Assembly: GCF_015550425.1 (NCBI RefSeq)
Contig: NZ_JADNAT010000001.1
Span: 1-64,000, forward strand
Direction of reading: 5' to 3'
Length of the DNA: 64,000 nucleotides
DNA from: Clostridium sp. 1001275B_160808_H3
GTDB taxonomy: Bacteria > Bacillota > Clostridia > Clostridiales > Clostridiaceae
Positions 1 to 9,406 of the stretch are shown piece by piece. The notes under the pieces are model-generated. The model saw only the letters and a list, made by a program, of their open reading frames with translations. It was not told the DNA's origin and made no database searches. The first letter of the stretch is position 1; the number at the start of each line of letters is the position of its first letter. Made by a program: the position numbers and the translations under genes.

Positions 1-72
1 TACTGGACATACTTCTGGTGCTGCATCTCCTTCATGAACGTATCCACATACTGTACAAACAAATTTCTTCAT
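1..72 (-). CDS. N-terminus of a rubredoxin-domain protein (partial)
   Basis: Only the first 24 codons lie in the window. They read MKKFVCTVCGYVHEGDAAPE followed by VCPV, so a CxxC pair sits at residues 6-9 and the first cysteine of the second pair (CP) at residue 22. This is the rubredoxin FeS4 knuckle. A perfect AGGAGG lies just upstream of the ATG at 72. In clostridia this N-terminus occurs in free rubredoxins and in reverse rubrerythrins or NADH peroxidases with an N-terminal rubredoxin domain. The spacing of a short knuckle before an acidic stretch fits the latter slightly better, but the window cannot decide. The likely role is electron transfer in oxygen or peroxide detoxification. Confidence 0.75.
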   Translation of the reverse strand, partial: MKKFVCTVCGYVHEGDAAPEVCPV

Positions 73-220
73 AATTTAAACTCCTCCTAAATTCCACATT
101 ATTTATATACTTGATTTATGTATAACTTAATTTGATGTTTTTATTATATAATAATAATTATTAGTTGTAAATAGTTTTTTATAATTTATTTTAAAATTAT
201 TTATAGCTAATAATAAAAAA

Positions 221-262
221 AATAAGAATGAGAGTTTATAATAAAAAATCCTCATTCTTATT
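221..262 (-). terminator. Intrinsic terminator of the PAP2-family gene
   Basis: A perfect 12-bp inverted repeat (AATAAGAATGAG / CTCATTCTTATT) with an 18-nt loop, followed on the minus strand by a run of six T. It lies 27 bp past the stop of the gene at 289-996. Confidence 0.8.
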
Positions 263-288
263 TATTTTAAAAGTAAACTTCAAAAAAA

Positions 289-996
289 TTAGTTTATAGG
301 AATATCATTTTTACCTTTTATTCTATCGATTAATTTATACGGTAATAATAAAATATTATCTATATGCTTGTCTTCTATTTTCTTAGAAATTAATATTGCT
401 ATTTCTCCTAATATCATAGCCGCTATTCCATCTAATATAAAGTGTTGTTTTATAAATAGAGTAGATAAAATTATCATAACACCAACTATTATAGTATAGT
501 AAAACCATGATTTGCTTTCTTTTCTATTTGTGTATCTCATAACTATATAAGTGTTTAATACATGTATAGATGGAAAACAGTTAAATGGTCTATCATTTTG
601 ATAAATAATATTAACAAGCTTATTAGGTAAATTATTGTTAACAACTGTTGGTCGTACTATTTCTACAGGAAATAAATAATAAATAAAATAGCATACAAAC
701 ATTCCCACATACACTGCTAAAAGAGCCCTTATATATTTTCTACGGTCTTTTAATAAAATAAATATTAATCCTATAAAAATATAAACATACCAATATATAT
801 ATGGAAAAATAAACATAGCTACAAACGGAATTTCTTTATCTAAAAACAAACTAAGGTCTTTTCCTTTTTCTGCTATTGACCCTGCAATGACATAGTTTAT
901 ATTTATTATTGGAAATAAAGCAAGCCATGCTAAATCTAGCCACCTTAATTCATTTAACTTGTATTTTAATATAAACCTTTTTAATGCATCCCTCAC
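289..996 (-). CDS. PAP2-superfamily membrane phosphatase / phosphotransferase
   Basis: A 235-aa integral membrane protein with about six hydrophobic segments. The three PAP2 motifs are recognisable: VEIVRP near residues 111-116, FPSIHV at 141-146 (a PSGH variant) and STLFIKQHFILDG at 178-190 with the conserved His185 and Asp189. PAP2 enzymes act on lipid phosphates or pyrophosphates at the membrane face; the PSIH form and the layout resemble the inositol-phosphotransferase-like (PAP2_3) branch, so a lipid phosphate or phosphoalcohol substrate is likely but unspecified. The start is GTG at 996, preceded by AGGGGTG. The gene stands alone with its own terminator at 221-262. Confidence 0.75.
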   Translation of the reverse strand: MRDALKRFILKYKLNELRWLDLAWLALFPIININYVIAGSIAEKGKDLSLFLDKEIPFVAMFIFPYIYWYVYIFIGLIFILLKDRRKYIRALLAVYVGMFVCYFIYYLFPVEIVRPTVVNNNLPNKLVNIIYQNDRPFNCFPSIHVLNTYIVMRYTNRKESKSWFYYTIIVGVMIILSTLFIKQHFILDGIAAMILGEIAILISKKIEDKHIDNILLLPYKLIDRIKGKNDIPIN

Positions 997-1434
997 TTTT
1001 AATCACACCCCTATAAAACATAGTTTATATAAAATATGTTATTATATATATTCTTCAATTAATTATCTACATAACACAAAATAATATAATATTAAATAGT
1101 TACTTAATTTATTTATTAAAAACGTTAAATTGAAATTATATATACTATTTGGATCTTTATATAATTAAAAAACTATTTTTCTTAAATATTATCAATTGTT
1201 TTTTATAATAAATATACTATTATTACTATAAATTATATAAATTTATTCCTTACTAACTATTTTACAATATTTAAATTATATTGTGCATTTAAGTAAGGAA
1301 GTTTAAGAATTTTATAAGGTTTCCTTTAGATATTCTTTAAAAAAAGATGATGTAACAAACATCTCCTTAATTTAATGATCGATTTTTAATTATATGATTT
1401 TTAATTATACGAGAGTAATATCTTTAAATATACA
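997..1434. other. Gene-free AT-rich spacer
   Basis: About 440 bp between the cobQ end and the PAP2 gene start. I see no ORF with an RBS. It holds the probable cobQ terminator (1340-1364), and near 1010-1060 TATA-rich sequence that may carry the PAP2 promoter without a clear -35/-10 pair. A direct repeat ATTTTTAATTATA(T/C) occurs twice near 1381-1410. Confidence 0.5.
1340..1364 (-). terminator. Possible weak terminator of the btu-cobQ operon
   Basis: On the minus strand GATGT-TTGTT-ACATC forms a 5-bp hairpin followed by ATC and seven T. It is about 70 bp downstream of the cobQ stop. The stem is short, so efficiency is uncertain. Confidence 0.4.
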
Positions 1435-2928
1435 TTATATATTTATTATTTTTTCTACCATTTTCATATCTATATTATTCTCTAAAATTTTAGAAAGCTC
1501 ATCAAACTGCTTTAGTTTATATTCATCATAACTTGTTGTATCTTCAATGATATCTTCCATGTTATTTAATTCTAATAAATACTTTATAAAATAATTTAGA
1601 AATTCTCCGTTATCAAATATACCATGAAGATAGGTTCCAAAAACTGTAGAATCTTTATTTGTAACACCTGCTATTTCTCCATTATTTAGCTTAATGAATG
1701 GAATCGCATTTTTATTTACATTACTAATGCCATTATGAATTTCGTATCCAAATACTTTTATATCTTTAATAAGACTAATTTTATCTAAAACTACCTTTCC
1801 TTCAGATTGTTTTGTTATTTTAGTTTTATTAAATCTAGTACATATATCTAAAAATCCAAATCCAGTTTCTGATGTTATATATCCTTCTACTCCTAAATCA
1901 TCTTCAATAATGTTACCAAGCATTTGGTATCCACCACAAATCCCTAAAATCAAAGTTCCACTTTTTTCAAGTTCCATGATCTTATTAAATATTCCATTTT
2001 TCTTTATGGCTCTTAAATCTTCTATTGTGTTTTTACTACCTGGTATTATTAAAAGATCAGGGTTCCCAATATCCTTTGCACTTTCTACATATCTTAGCGA
2101 TACTTGATTTAATCTTCCTAATGAATTAAAATCTGTAAAGTTTGACATATAATGTAGTCTTACTACCGCAATATCTAACTTTCCATTATTATTATCTTTA
2201 TTTTTTATTCTTTCTGTTACACTATCTTCATCTTCTATATCTAAATCAAAATAAGGCATAGCTCCAAGTACAGGTATTTTTATAATATCTTCTAGCTGCT
2301 TCATTGCAGACTTAAAATATTCTACATTTCCTCTAAATTTATTTATTATTACACCTTTAATTCTCTTTCTTTCATCTTCACCTAAAAGCATTATAGTTCC
2401 TACTACTGATGCAAATACCCCTCCCCTATCAATATCAGCAATTAATATGACAGGTGAGTCACTTATCTTCGCCATAGACATATTTGCTATATCAGTATCT
2501 TTTAAATTTATTTCTGCGCAACTTCCTGAACCTTCAAGAATTATTAAATCATAACTTTTAGATGAATTATTAAAAGTCTCTTTAATTATATCTTTTAATT
2601 CTACATTTAAATCTTTATATTTATATGAATCCATATCACATTTTACTTTCCCGTTTACTATAACTTGTGTTTTAATATTTCCACTTGGCTTTAAAAGAAT
2701 TGGATTCATCCAAGCTTTTGGTTTTATTTCACAAGCCTCAGCTTGAACAACCTGTGCCCTTCCCATTTCAAGACCTTCTTCTGTTACATATGAATTTAAA
2801 GAAATATTTAATGCCTTAAATGGAGCTACCTTTAAACCTTTATTTTTAAAATATCTACAAAATGCTGTTGCAATTGTACTTTTACCTACTGATGATGCTG
2901 TTCCAAGCAACATAATACTTTTACTCAT
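1435..2928 (-). CDS. cobQ: Adenosylcobyric acid synthase CobQ
   Basis: A glutamine-dependent amidotransferase that amidates the b, d, e and g carboxylates of adenosylcobyrinic acid a,c-diamide. The 497-aa protein has an N-terminal dethiobiotin-synthetase-like P-loop ([10 protein letters not shown], about residues 9-18) and a C-terminal CobQ-type glutaminase with nucleophile Cys331 in [10 protein letters not shown] and His435 in GTYLHG. I place the start at ATG 2928, which has AGGTG 6 nt upstream and overlaps the previous gene by 8 nt; a GTG at 2937 is in frame but overlaps that AGGTG. It is the last gene of the riboswitch-controlled btuFCD operon, so it may amidate salvaged corrinoids. No other corrin-ring genes are nearby. 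Confidence 0.95.
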   Translation of the reverse strand: MSKSIMLLGTASSVGKSTIATAFCRYFKNKGLKVAPFKALNISLNSYVTEEGLEMGRAQVVQAEACEIKPKAWMNPILLKPSGNIKTQVIVNGKVKCDMDSYKYKDLNVELKDIIKETFNNSSKSYDLIILEGSGSCAEINLKDTDIANMSMAKISDSPVILIADIDRGGVFASVVGTIMLLGEDERKRIKGVIINKFRGNVEYFKSAMKQLEDIIKIPVLGAMPYFDLDIEDEDSVTERIKNKDNNNGKLDIAVVRLHYMSNFTDFNSLGRLNQVSLRYVESAKDIGNPDLLIIPGSKNTIEDLRAIKKNGIFNKIMELEKSGTLILGICGGYQMLGNIIEDDLGVEGYITSETGFGFLDICTRFNKTKITKQSEGKVVLDKISLIKDIKVFGYEIHNGISNVNKNAIPFIKLNNGEIAGVTNKDSTVFGTYLHGIFDNGEFLNYFIKYLLELNNMEDIIEDTTSYDEYKLKQFDELSKILENNIDMKMVEKIINI

Positions 2929-3586
2929 TAATAACACCTACTATATCTAAAAATCCATGAGTTTCATTAGTAATTATACCATTTTCTTTAAATTTAATTG
3001 GATATTTAAATATTGGTCCATCAAACACAAAAGTATGATACTCACCATTTTCTCCACATGCATCTGACCCTGTTTTAATTATATTTTCAACTACTTTATG
3101 CGTTAGTTCTTTTCCTAAAAAGTCAGTTGATAATGCATCTAACCTAACATTTTTTATAACTGTTTTAAATCCAGTATCTATAAATTCATAGGTTAACTTT
3201 TCTCTATCTTCAAGCCAAAGTGGAAATATAGCTTCTATTCCTGCTTCATTACATCTATCTGTACACCATGTTCTATGTTCTTCTAAATCTATATCTCCAA
3301 AAACACAAGCTTCTGCCCCTAATTCATTTTTAGCTTTATGTAATGCTTTTTTAAAAGCTTCTGAATATTCTTCTCCCTCACATTTCACTAATAAAAGAGG
3401 AATACCTAAAGATTGAGATACCTCATTTAATAAATCATTTGTTACTCCATGAAACCAGGATCTTAAAACCTTTTTATCAATAGTGATAAGTAAGGCAACT
3501 GGCTTATGTCCATTCTTTATCATTCTGTATAAAGATAATGTGCTGTCTTTTCCGCAACTATATGACATAACAAACTCTTTCTTCAT
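2921..3586 (-). CDS. DUF71/COG2102 PP-loop ATPase, B12-associated subgroup
   Basis: A 221-aa adenine-nucleotide alpha hydrolase. The PP-loop is YSCGKDS near residue 9 (SGGKDS variant with Cys for Gly) and the family C-terminal motif [13 protein letters not shown] is present near residue 180. COG2102 includes Dph6 diphthine-ammonia ligases, but bacteria lack diphthamide; comparative genomics by de Crecy-Lagard and colleagues proposed a DUF71-B12 subgroup in cobalamin salvage. The context here, between btuD and cobQ behind a cobalamin riboswitch, fits that subgroup exactly. An ATP-dependent amidation or amide-processing step on a corrinoid is the family-based inference; the substrate is not proven. 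RBS AAAGGAG lies before ATG 3586, and the 3' end overlaps cobQ by 8 nt. Confidence 0.85.
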   Translation of the reverse strand: MKKEFVMSYSCGKDSTLSLYRMIKNGHKPVALLITIDKKVLRSWFHGVTNDLLNEVSQSLGIPLLLVKCEGEEYSEAFKKALHKAKNELGAEACVFGDIDLEEHRTWCTDRCNEAGIEAIFPLWLEDREKLTYEFIDTGFKTVIKNVRLDALSTDFLGKELTHKVVENIIKTGSDACGENGEYHTFVFDGPIFKYPIKFKENGIITNETHGFLDIVGVINE

Positions 3587-3601
3587 TTAAATTACTCCTT
3601 T

Positions 3602-4357
3602 CTACTTCCACTTTTCTAATGTTCTTACCATAAAAGTTTTTATATCTATTCCATAAACTTCTTCTAAATCATTACTATTTAATACTTCTTTTGTGTTTCC
3701 ATTCCCTTTTATGACTCCATCATTAAGCATCAATACTCTATCTCCATAATTTTGAACTAAATTTAAATCATGCAATACAGCTATAACAATCTTATTTTTT
3801 TCTTTAGCCCAGTTTTTAAGATAATCTAATATTTCAATTTGATATCTTAAATCTAAATGATTTGTTGGCTCATCTAAAAGTATAACTTCTGGGTCTTGCG
3901 CAAAAGCTCTTGCTAAAAATACTCTTTGAAGCTGTCCTCCAGATAACTCACTTATAAGTTTATCTTTTATATCTAATATTCCAACCATCTTTAAGCTTTC
4001 ATTTATAATTACTTCATCTTTTTTAGTTAATCTTGAAAAAATACTATTTAAATGAGCATATCTTCCTAATGCCACTGTTTCATAAATAGTATAAGGAAAT
4101 TGTATGTTCGAACTTTGTGTCATTAATGCAATCTTAGTTGCAAGTTCTTTTCTTTTTAAAGTATTTATATTTTTTCCATCTAGCTTAATTTCTCCATTAA
4201 AAGAAATCAAATTAGATATAGCTTTTAACAAAGTACTCTTGCCACATCCATTAGGACCAACTATACATAAGTTTTCTCCCCTATTTATGTTAAAACTAAC
4301 TTGTTTTACAATGTCTATTCCATTATAGCCACAATAAACATTTTTAACTTCTAGCAT
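3602..4357 (-). CDS. btuD: Corrinoid ABC transporter ATPase BtuD
   Basis: A 251-aa FecE/BtuD-type ATPase. It has Walker A GPNGCGKST (about residue 34), Q-loop in ALMTQSS, the signature LSGGQLQRV (about 138), Walker B VILLDEPTNHLD (about 158) and switch His in AVLHDLN. It energises import through BtuC. The family also serves iron-siderophore and heme uptake; the cobalamin riboswitch upstream and cobQ downstream make corrinoid import the strong reading. The start ATG 4357 has AGGTG 7 nt upstream, 10 bp after the btuC stop. Confidence 0.92.
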   Translation of the reverse strand: MLEVKNVYCGYNGIDIVKQVSFNINRGENLCIVGPNGCGKSTLLKAISNLISFNGEIKLDGKNINTLKRKELATKIALMTQSSNIQFPYTIYETVALGRYAHLNSIFSRLTKKDEVIINESLKMVGILDIKDKLISELSGGQLQRVFLARAFAQDPEVILLDEPTNHLDLRYQIEILDYLKNWAKEKNKIVIAVLHDLNLVQNYGDRVLMLNDGVIKGNGNTKEVLNSNDLEEVYGIDIKTFMVRTLEKWK

Positions 4358-4367
4358 ATTAAATCAC

Positions 4368-5402
4368 CTACTTTGATTTTTTAAAGTATAAATAAGCAAA
4401 AAATGGAGCTCCTATTATAGCTGTTACTGCACCTACTGGAAGTTCTGATGGCACAATTATAGTTCTTGAGATTAAATCAGTAACCACCATAAGACATCCC
4501 CCAAATACAATTGACATAGGAATAACATATGAATGCTTTGATCCAAATATCTTTCTCACTATATGCGGAGCAATTAAGTCCACAAATCCTATAGTTCCAC
4601 TTATTGATACTGCTGCTCCTGTTAATACTGCCACAAATAAAAAAAGATACTTCTTAACTTTTTCAGCTTCAACACCAATAGCTTTTGCTTGTTCTTCTCC
4701 AAATGTTAATACATCCATTTCTTTAGAAAATACCATTACTCCAATTATTCCAATTAGAAAAAATGGAATTCCTGCTTTAAGATAGCTCCATCCTCTCATA
4801 GAAAATGATCCCATTTGCCACATTGTTATAGATTCTATCTTATCAGTAAATAAAGCCGTTATAGTTGTTAGTGCAGCATTAAAGAATAAAGAAAAAACCA
4901 TTCCCGATAATATAATTGTACTATTTGATAATTCCTTATCTACTTTACTTGCAAATAGTAATACTATTATCATTGTTAATAAACTACTTATAAACCCCAC
5001 TAGAGGTAGTGAAAAGTTTCCAAGGAAAGGGATAGATATTCCTGAAACTATTAACAATCCTACTCCTAAAGATGCTCCTGATGATACCCCTAAAGTATAA
5101 GGTGATGCTAATGGATTTTTTAAAACCGATTGTACTACAGCCCCACTTGCTGCAAGTGCTCCTCCAACAGTAAATGCTAATAGTACTCTTGGCAATCTAA
5201 TACTCCAAATTATTGCAACATCCTTTGATTCAATACCTTCTAGTAAATTTGTATTAAATATTTTATGAAGTATTATCGAAATAATATCCATAATACTAAT
5301 ATTGGAACTTCCAATGGAAGTTCCAATACAAATTATTAATATAACTATCGGTATTGATAGTATCATCAATGTTTTACTTTTTTTATCTTTACTTATATTC
5401 AT
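4368..5402 (-). CDS. btuC: Corrinoid ABC transporter permease BtuC
   Basis: A 344-aa FecCD-family permease with about ten hydrophobic helices. Family hallmarks are LPRVLLAFTVGGALAASGAV near residue 70, NPLASPYTLGVSSGA near 95, and the cytoplasmic coupling region GEEQAKAIGVE and GTIGFVDLIAPHIVR in the C-terminal half. It forms the transmembrane channel with BtuD. Its 5' end overlaps btuF by 14 nt, which implies translational coupling. Confidence 0.92.
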   Translation of the reverse strand: MNISKDKKSKTLMILSIPIVILIICIGTSIGSSNISIMDIISIILHKIFNTNLLEGIESKDVAIIWSIRLPRVLLAFTVGGALAASGAVVQSVLKNPLASPYTLGVSSGASLGVGLLIVSGISIPFLGNFSLPLVGFISSLLTMIIVLLFASKVDKELSNSTIILSGMVFSLFFNAALTTITALFTDKIESITMWQMGSFSMRGWSYLKAGIPFFLIGIIGVMVFSKEMDVLTFGEEQAKAIGVEAEKVKKYLFLFVAVLTGAAVSISGTIGFVDLIAPHIVRKIFGSKHSYVIPMSIVFGGCLMVVTDLISRTIIVPSELPVGAVTAIIGAPFFAYLYFKKSK

Positions 5403-6306
5403 TTGGATAAATAGCCTTAGCCATTTCTTTCAAAGCTTTTATAACATTTTGAGACGGTCTTGATGATTCGTTTGTATCTATCCCATAAACTTGACCTTCC
5501 CTTATAGCTGTTATACTATCCCATCCATCACGGCTCTTTATATCATCAACAGCTTTTACTCCATTTATATCTGGCATATTTGTTAATATAACATCTGGAT
5601 TAGCTGAAATTATTGATTCTGGTGCTGGTGATATCCATGATTTTTCATTAGCAAATATGTTTTCTGCTCCAATTATTTCAATCATTTCATTTAAGAAAGT
5701 ATCTTGACCAAAACTACTTAATTGAGCACCTGATCCTACTTCAAAATATACTTTCTTCTTATCTGTTATTTTATCTCCAATAGCTTTTATAGCCTCAACT
5801 TCCTTTTTCATGTTATCAACAATTTCTTTACCTTTATTTTGAGTTTTAGTTATTTCAGCTATAAACTCTATATCTCCATATATTCCATCCATGCTAAAAC
5901 TACTTGGAATATAAACAACTGGAATTCCAGCATCTTTAACTAATTGGAATGAATCATTATCTCCTGCTTTATTATGTCCTGATGCAATTATTATATCTGG
6001 CTCTAATGCTATTATAGTTTCTGCATCTGGATTTCTAAAATCTATCTTAGGTAGATCTTGATTTATTCCTTCTACATCTACTGAATAATTATCTACTGCG
6101 ACCAATTTATCTGCCAGTCCTAACTCCACCAATACTTCTGTATTAGATGGTGCAGTGGATATAATTTTTTCTATTTTCTTTGGTAGAGTGAATTCATTTC
6201 CCTCTCTGTCTGTCATAGTTTTTGTAGTTTCTGAACATCCCGCAAATAATGCTAAAGAAAATAACATTGCAAAAACTAATGAAAGAATTTTACTTCTCTT
6301 TTTCAT
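5389..6306 (-). CDS. btuF: Corrinoid-binding lipoprotein BtuF
   Basis: A 305-aa extracellular substrate-binding lipoprotein. The lipobox LALFAGC puts the acylated Cys at about residue 23, followed by a type III periplasmic-binding fold with KIISTAPSNTEVLVELGLADKLVAV and the second-lobe pattern SWISPAPESII and ANPDVILTN. It presents corrinoid to BtuC. The start ATG 6306 is preceded by AGGAG. It is the first gene after the cobalamin riboswitch, which supports a vitamin B12 rather than a siderophore ligand. Confidence 0.92.
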   Translation of the reverse strand: MKKRSKILSLVFAMLFSLALFAGCSETTKTMTDREGNEFTLPKKIEKIISTAPSNTEVLVELGLADKLVAVDNYSVDVEGINQDLPKIDFRNPDAETIIALEPDIIIASGHNKAGDNDSFQLVKDAGIPVVYIPSSFSMDGIYGDIEFIAEITKTQNKGKEIVDNMKKEVEAIKAIGDKITDKKKVYFEVGSGAQLSSFGQDTFLNEMIEIIGAENIFANEKSWISPAPESIISANPDVILTNMPDINGVKAVDDIKSRDGWDSITAIREGQVYGIDTNESSRPSQNVIKALKEMAKAIYPNEYK

Positions 6307-6370
6307 AATAATCTCCTCCTAATTTTTATTAGGGCTCATTTTATAGAAATTAATTTTTATTTTTCTATAA

Positions 6371-6398
6371 AATAAAAAGACATACTAAGAGTATGTCT
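6371..6398 (-). terminator. Riboswitch terminator before btuF
   Basis: On the minus strand AGACATACT-CTT-AGTATGTCT is a perfect 9-bp hairpin followed by TTTTTATTTTA. It lies between the cobalamin aptamer and btuF and is the expected OFF-state terminator. Confidence 0.85.
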
Positions 6399-6416
6399 AA
6401 AATACATATTTAATAA

Positions 6417-6472
6417 TCTTAAGTTATTGAAAATAGAAATAGCTTGTATTATCTATTAAAAACAACTTAAGA
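6417..6472 (-). promoter_or_regulatory. Long-range stem between aptamer and terminator
   Basis: TCTTAAGTT at 6417-6425 is the exact inverse of AACTTAAGA at 6464-6472, a 9-bp stem closing a 38-nt loop. It lies between the aptamer and the terminator and may be part of the riboswitch expression platform. A direct antiterminator pairing with the terminator arm is not obvious. Confidence 0.4.
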
Positions 6473-6524
6473 CTATGATAGTATTCCTATTATCTCACCC
6501 TCAGAAGATAACAGTCCGTCTATA

Positions 6525-6672
6525 AAAGGCAGGTCTCCCGGCTTTACTTCATCCTACTTTCTAACCTTCCCGCGCATTTTGCAGTGGTGTTAATAGATTT
6601 CGTCCATTTCACGGTTACTGGGGTAGCTCAGGCATTGCACCTGATTCCCTATTAAGCTTTAAAAGCACCTTA
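6525..6672 (-). ncRNA. Cobalamin (AdoCbl) riboswitch aptamer
   Basis: Reading the minus strand from 6672, the conserved blocks of the class appear in order: AAGGTGC, then AATAGGGAATCAGGTGCAAT, GAGCTACCCCAGTAACCGTG, the B12-box segment ACCACTG with GCGCGGGAAGG, AGGATGAAG, and the closing GCCGGGAGACCTGCC. With the downstream terminator this should repress btuF-btuC-btuD-DUF71-cobQ transcription when cobalamin is plentiful. Confidence 0.95.
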
Positions 6673-6703
6673 TATAGCTAATATAGTCTAAATTTCAAAT
6701 AGA

Positions 6704-6732
6704 ATTATATTATTAATGATATAATATGTCAA
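6704..6732 (-). promoter_or_regulatory. Consensus sigma-A promoter for the btu operon
   Basis: Minus strand TTGACA (6732-6727), a 17-nt spacer and TATAAT (6709-6704), both perfect hexamers. Transcription should start near 6697, about 25 nt before the riboswitch aptamer. The -35 lies just past the cobD stop. Confidence 0.85.
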
Positions 6733-6742
6733 TTAAAATATG

Positions 6743-7816
6743 CTATTTTATTATCTCTTTTAAAGTACTTATGAACTTTTCATTTTCCTCTCTAGTTCTA
6801 ACTGCAATCCTAAAATAATTTTTATCTAACCCTTTATAGTTACTACAACTTCTAATAATTATATTTTTACTTAACATTTTTTCCTTTAAATCTATAAGCT
6901 CTGTAGTCTTAAACATTATAAAATTTACCGTAGGTCTAAATATATTTATTTGTTCTATTTTACTTAGCTCATTAAATAAAAAGTTTTTTTCCTCTTCTAT
7001 GTATTTTATTGTATCTTCCATATATTCTTTTTCTTCTAAAGCAACTATAGCTGCCCTTTCAGCAATAACATTAACATTCCATGGAACAGATATATCATTT
7101 ATCTTTTTCATAATATCTTGATTTTTTGATATCCCATATCCTATTCTAATTCCAGGTATAGCAAAAAATTTGGTCATAGACTTCAAGATAAATATATTTT
7201 TGTATTCATTTAATGACTCTACTATTGTATAGTTTTTACTATCTTTAACGAAATCTAAAAAGGATTCATCTATAACTACTATTGTATTAGTTTTCAAAGC
7301 TTTCTTTGCAATCTCTAATATTATATCTTTATTTGTTAAATTTCCTGTTGGATTATTTGGATTGCATATAAAAACCATGTCTATATCTTCAGTAATGTAA
7401 TTTAATATATCTTCGTCTATATTCCATTTATTATTTTCTCTTAAATAATAATATTCTATTCTACCTTTAACACTTAAAACTGCTTCTTCGTATTCTCCAA
7501 ATGTTGGTACTGGAATAAGAACCTTTCTAGGATTTAAAGCTCTAACTAAATTAAATATAACTTCAGCTGCCCCATTTCCTAATACTAAATCTTCAATTTC
7601 TATACCTTCAAACTTGCTTATTGATGATTTTAAATCATAATATGTTATATCTGGATACCTTTCAATCTTATCTATAGCTTTCATAATCTCCATCTTAACA
7701 TTTTTATTTATTCCAATAGGGTTTATATTTGCTGAAAAATCTATAAGTTTTTCCTTATTTAAATTATATTTTCTTGATAATTCATCTATATTTCCACCAT
7801 GAACTACTTTGCTCAT
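6743..7816 (-). CDS. cobD: L-threonine-O-3-phosphate decarboxylase CobD
   Basis: A 357-aa fold-type I PLP enzyme that makes (R)-1-aminopropan-2-ol phosphate, the aminopropanol linker of cobalamin. The N-terminus MSKVVHGGNIDELSRKYN is typical of CobD rather than HisC. The PLP lysine lies in FILKSMTKFFAIPGIRIGY (about residue 216) and the cofactor Asp/Asn contacts in FICNPNNPTGN and VIDESF. Histidinol-phosphate aminotransferase is the nearest relative, but position next to cbiB settles the role. The ATG at 7816 shares one base with the cbiB stop and has GGAGGG upstream. Confidence 0.92.
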   Translation of the reverse strand: MSKVVHGGNIDELSRKYNLNKEKLIDFSANINPIGINKNVKMEIMKAIDKIERYPDITYYDLKSSISKFEGIEIEDLVLGNGAAEVIFNLVRALNPRKVLIPVPTFGEYEEAVLSVKGRIEYYYLRENNKWNIDEDILNYITEDIDMVFICNPNNPTGNLTNKDIILEIAKKALKTNTIVVIDESFLDFVKDSKNYTIVESLNEYKNIFILKSMTKFFAIPGIRIGYGISKNQDIMKKINDISVPWNVNVIAERAAIVALEEKEYMEDTIKYIEEEKNFLFNELSKIEQINIFRPTVNFIMFKTTELIDLKEKMLSKNIIIRSCSNYKGLDKNYFRIAVRTREENEKFISTLKEIIK

Positions 7817-8760
7817 TATAAAAGCCCTCCAATCAAAGATAAAAGCATTGCTACTAAATAACTAAGAAATGATACTAAATATAAAATATTATTAGTTTTA
7901 TAAACATCTAAAACCTCTATTTTTTTAATTTCATCTCCTATAGTTGGCTTTTTTACTAACTTTCCAAAATAATAATTTGCTCCGCCTAACTTAAGCCCTA
8001 TGGCCCCTGCAACTGCAGCTTCTGGATGTGCGCTATTGGGACTACTATGATTACTCTTATCTCTTATGTAAATTTTAAAACTATTTTTATAATTTAATTT
8101 TAATATCCAAGATGCAATTACTATGAGAATACCACTTAACCTAGCTGGTATATAATTAAATAAATCATCTAACTTTGCTGGAAAAAATCCAAAATCTTTA
8201 TATTTTTCATTTTTATATCCAAACATTGAATCCATTGTATTAACTGCTTTATATACCATTGCAAATGGAGCACCTAAAACTCCTGCATAAAATATAGGCG
8301 CTACTATACCATCAGACATATTTTCTGCAATTGTCTCAACTACTGCTCGTAAAATTGCTTCTTTATCTAACTCTTTAGTATCTCTACCAACAATATATGA
8401 AAGTTGATTTCTTGCTCCTTCTATATCGTTTTTTAATATATATGATACTACCTTCAATCCTTCTACTTTTAAAGCTTTTGTTGAGATACAAAAATATACT
8501 ATTACACCGCTTATAATAATCCCTAAAATATAATTAATATTAAAACTAATTTTAATTATATAGACATTAACAAAGTACACTATTAAAATACTAAATATCC
8601 ATGTTAGTAATCCAGCTATCTTTAAAGTATTTTTGCATAGTTTTCTAAATATATTTTCTAAAAATCTACAAGTATTACCTATTAATCTTATTGGATGAAT
8701 GGGGTTTTGAGGATCTCCTATTATTAAATCCAAAATATATCCTATAGTTAGTTGTATCAT
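7816..8760 (-). CDS. cbiB: Adenosylcobinamide-phosphate synthase CbiB
   Basis: A 314-aa membrane protein that attaches aminopropanol (phosphate) to adenosylcobyric acid. Family landmarks are IGDPQNPIHPIRLIG near residue 14, RAVVETIAENMSDGIVAPIFY near 138, and SPNSAHPEAAVAGAIGLKLGG near 240, with about five hydrophobic helices. The start ATG 8760 has GAGGT upstream. It acts directly after CobQ and with the product of the neighbouring cobD gene. Confidence 0.93.
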   Translation of the reverse strand: MIQLTIGYILDLIIGDPQNPIHPIRLIGNTCRFLENIFRKLCKNTLKIAGLLTWIFSILIVYFVNVYIIKISFNINYILGIIISGVIVYFCISTKALKVEGLKVVSYILKNDIEGARNQLSYIVGRDTKELDKEAILRAVVETIAENMSDGIVAPIFYAGVLGAPFAMVYKAVNTMDSMFGYKNEKYKDFGFFPAKLDDLFNYIPARLSGILIVIASWILKLNYKNSFKIYIRDKSNHSSPNSAHPEAAVAGAIGLKLGGANYYFGKLVKKPTIGDEIKKIEVLDVYKTNNILYLVSFLSYLVAMLLSLIGGLL

Positions 8761-8797
8761 CTTATTACCTCTTTGATAATTTTACCTTTATCTATTT

Positions 8798-9406
8798 TTA
8801 ACTCTTTATTTTTGAAACTTCTTTTATTGTAAAGTTTTGCTCCTGAAATTCTATTTTAAGCTTATATCCTTCTCCACATTTAGGTTGCCAGCTATAAAAA
8901 TTTTTACTATCATCATAAAAGCATTCTAATATACTTCCTATTGTTCCGCCATGTGAAATTAACAAAACTGATTTATAGTTGTTTTTCTTTATATATTTTA
9001 TAAAACTAATAAACTCTTCTTTAATACGGTTTTTATATTGATTTTTACTTTCACCATTTGGACATCTTACCTCTCCAATTTCATCCATTATCCAATTTAT
9101 ATAGAGCTTATCCTCTTTCAAATCTTCATATGATTTCATTTCAAAGTCTCCAAAATCATATTCAAAAAATCCTGATAATTCTTCATAAGCTTCATCCTTA
9201 TAAATAATATTAAAAGTTTCATTAGCCCTAGCTGCACCACTAGTAAAATATTTATCACACTTAGGATAGTTAATTCTAGATTTCAAATAATTTAACTCTT
9301 CTATTCCTCTATCACTTAAACTTATATCAGTTTTACCACAATATAATCTTTTTTCATTACAAATAGTCTTACCATGCCTAAATAAATAAACTTCCATACT
9401 ACTCAT
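8798..9406 (-). CDS. cobC: Alpha-ribazole phosphatase CobC
   Basis: A 202-aa histidine-phosphatase (RHG) protein. The catalytic motif LFRHGKTICNEKRLYCGKTD is at residues 8-27, and the second histidine is in LLISHGGTIG near 152. CobC removes phosphate from alpha-ribazole-5'-phosphate or from adenosylcobalamin-5'-phosphate in the lower-ligand branch. General phosphoglycerate-mutase-like phosphatases look similar, but the operon position between cbiB and cob genes supports CobC. It overlaps the preceding CobU-like gene by 8 nt. Confidence 0.88.
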   Translation of the reverse strand: MSSMEVYLFRHGKTICNEKRLYCGKTDISLSDRGIEELNYLKSRINYPKCDKYFTSGAARANETFNIIYKDEAYEELSGFFEYDFGDFEMKSYEDLKEDKLYINWIMDEIGEVRCPNGESKNQYKNRIKEEFISFIKYIKKNNYKSVLLISHGGTIGSILECFYDDSKNFYSWQPKCGEGYKLKIEFQEQNFTIKEVSKIKS

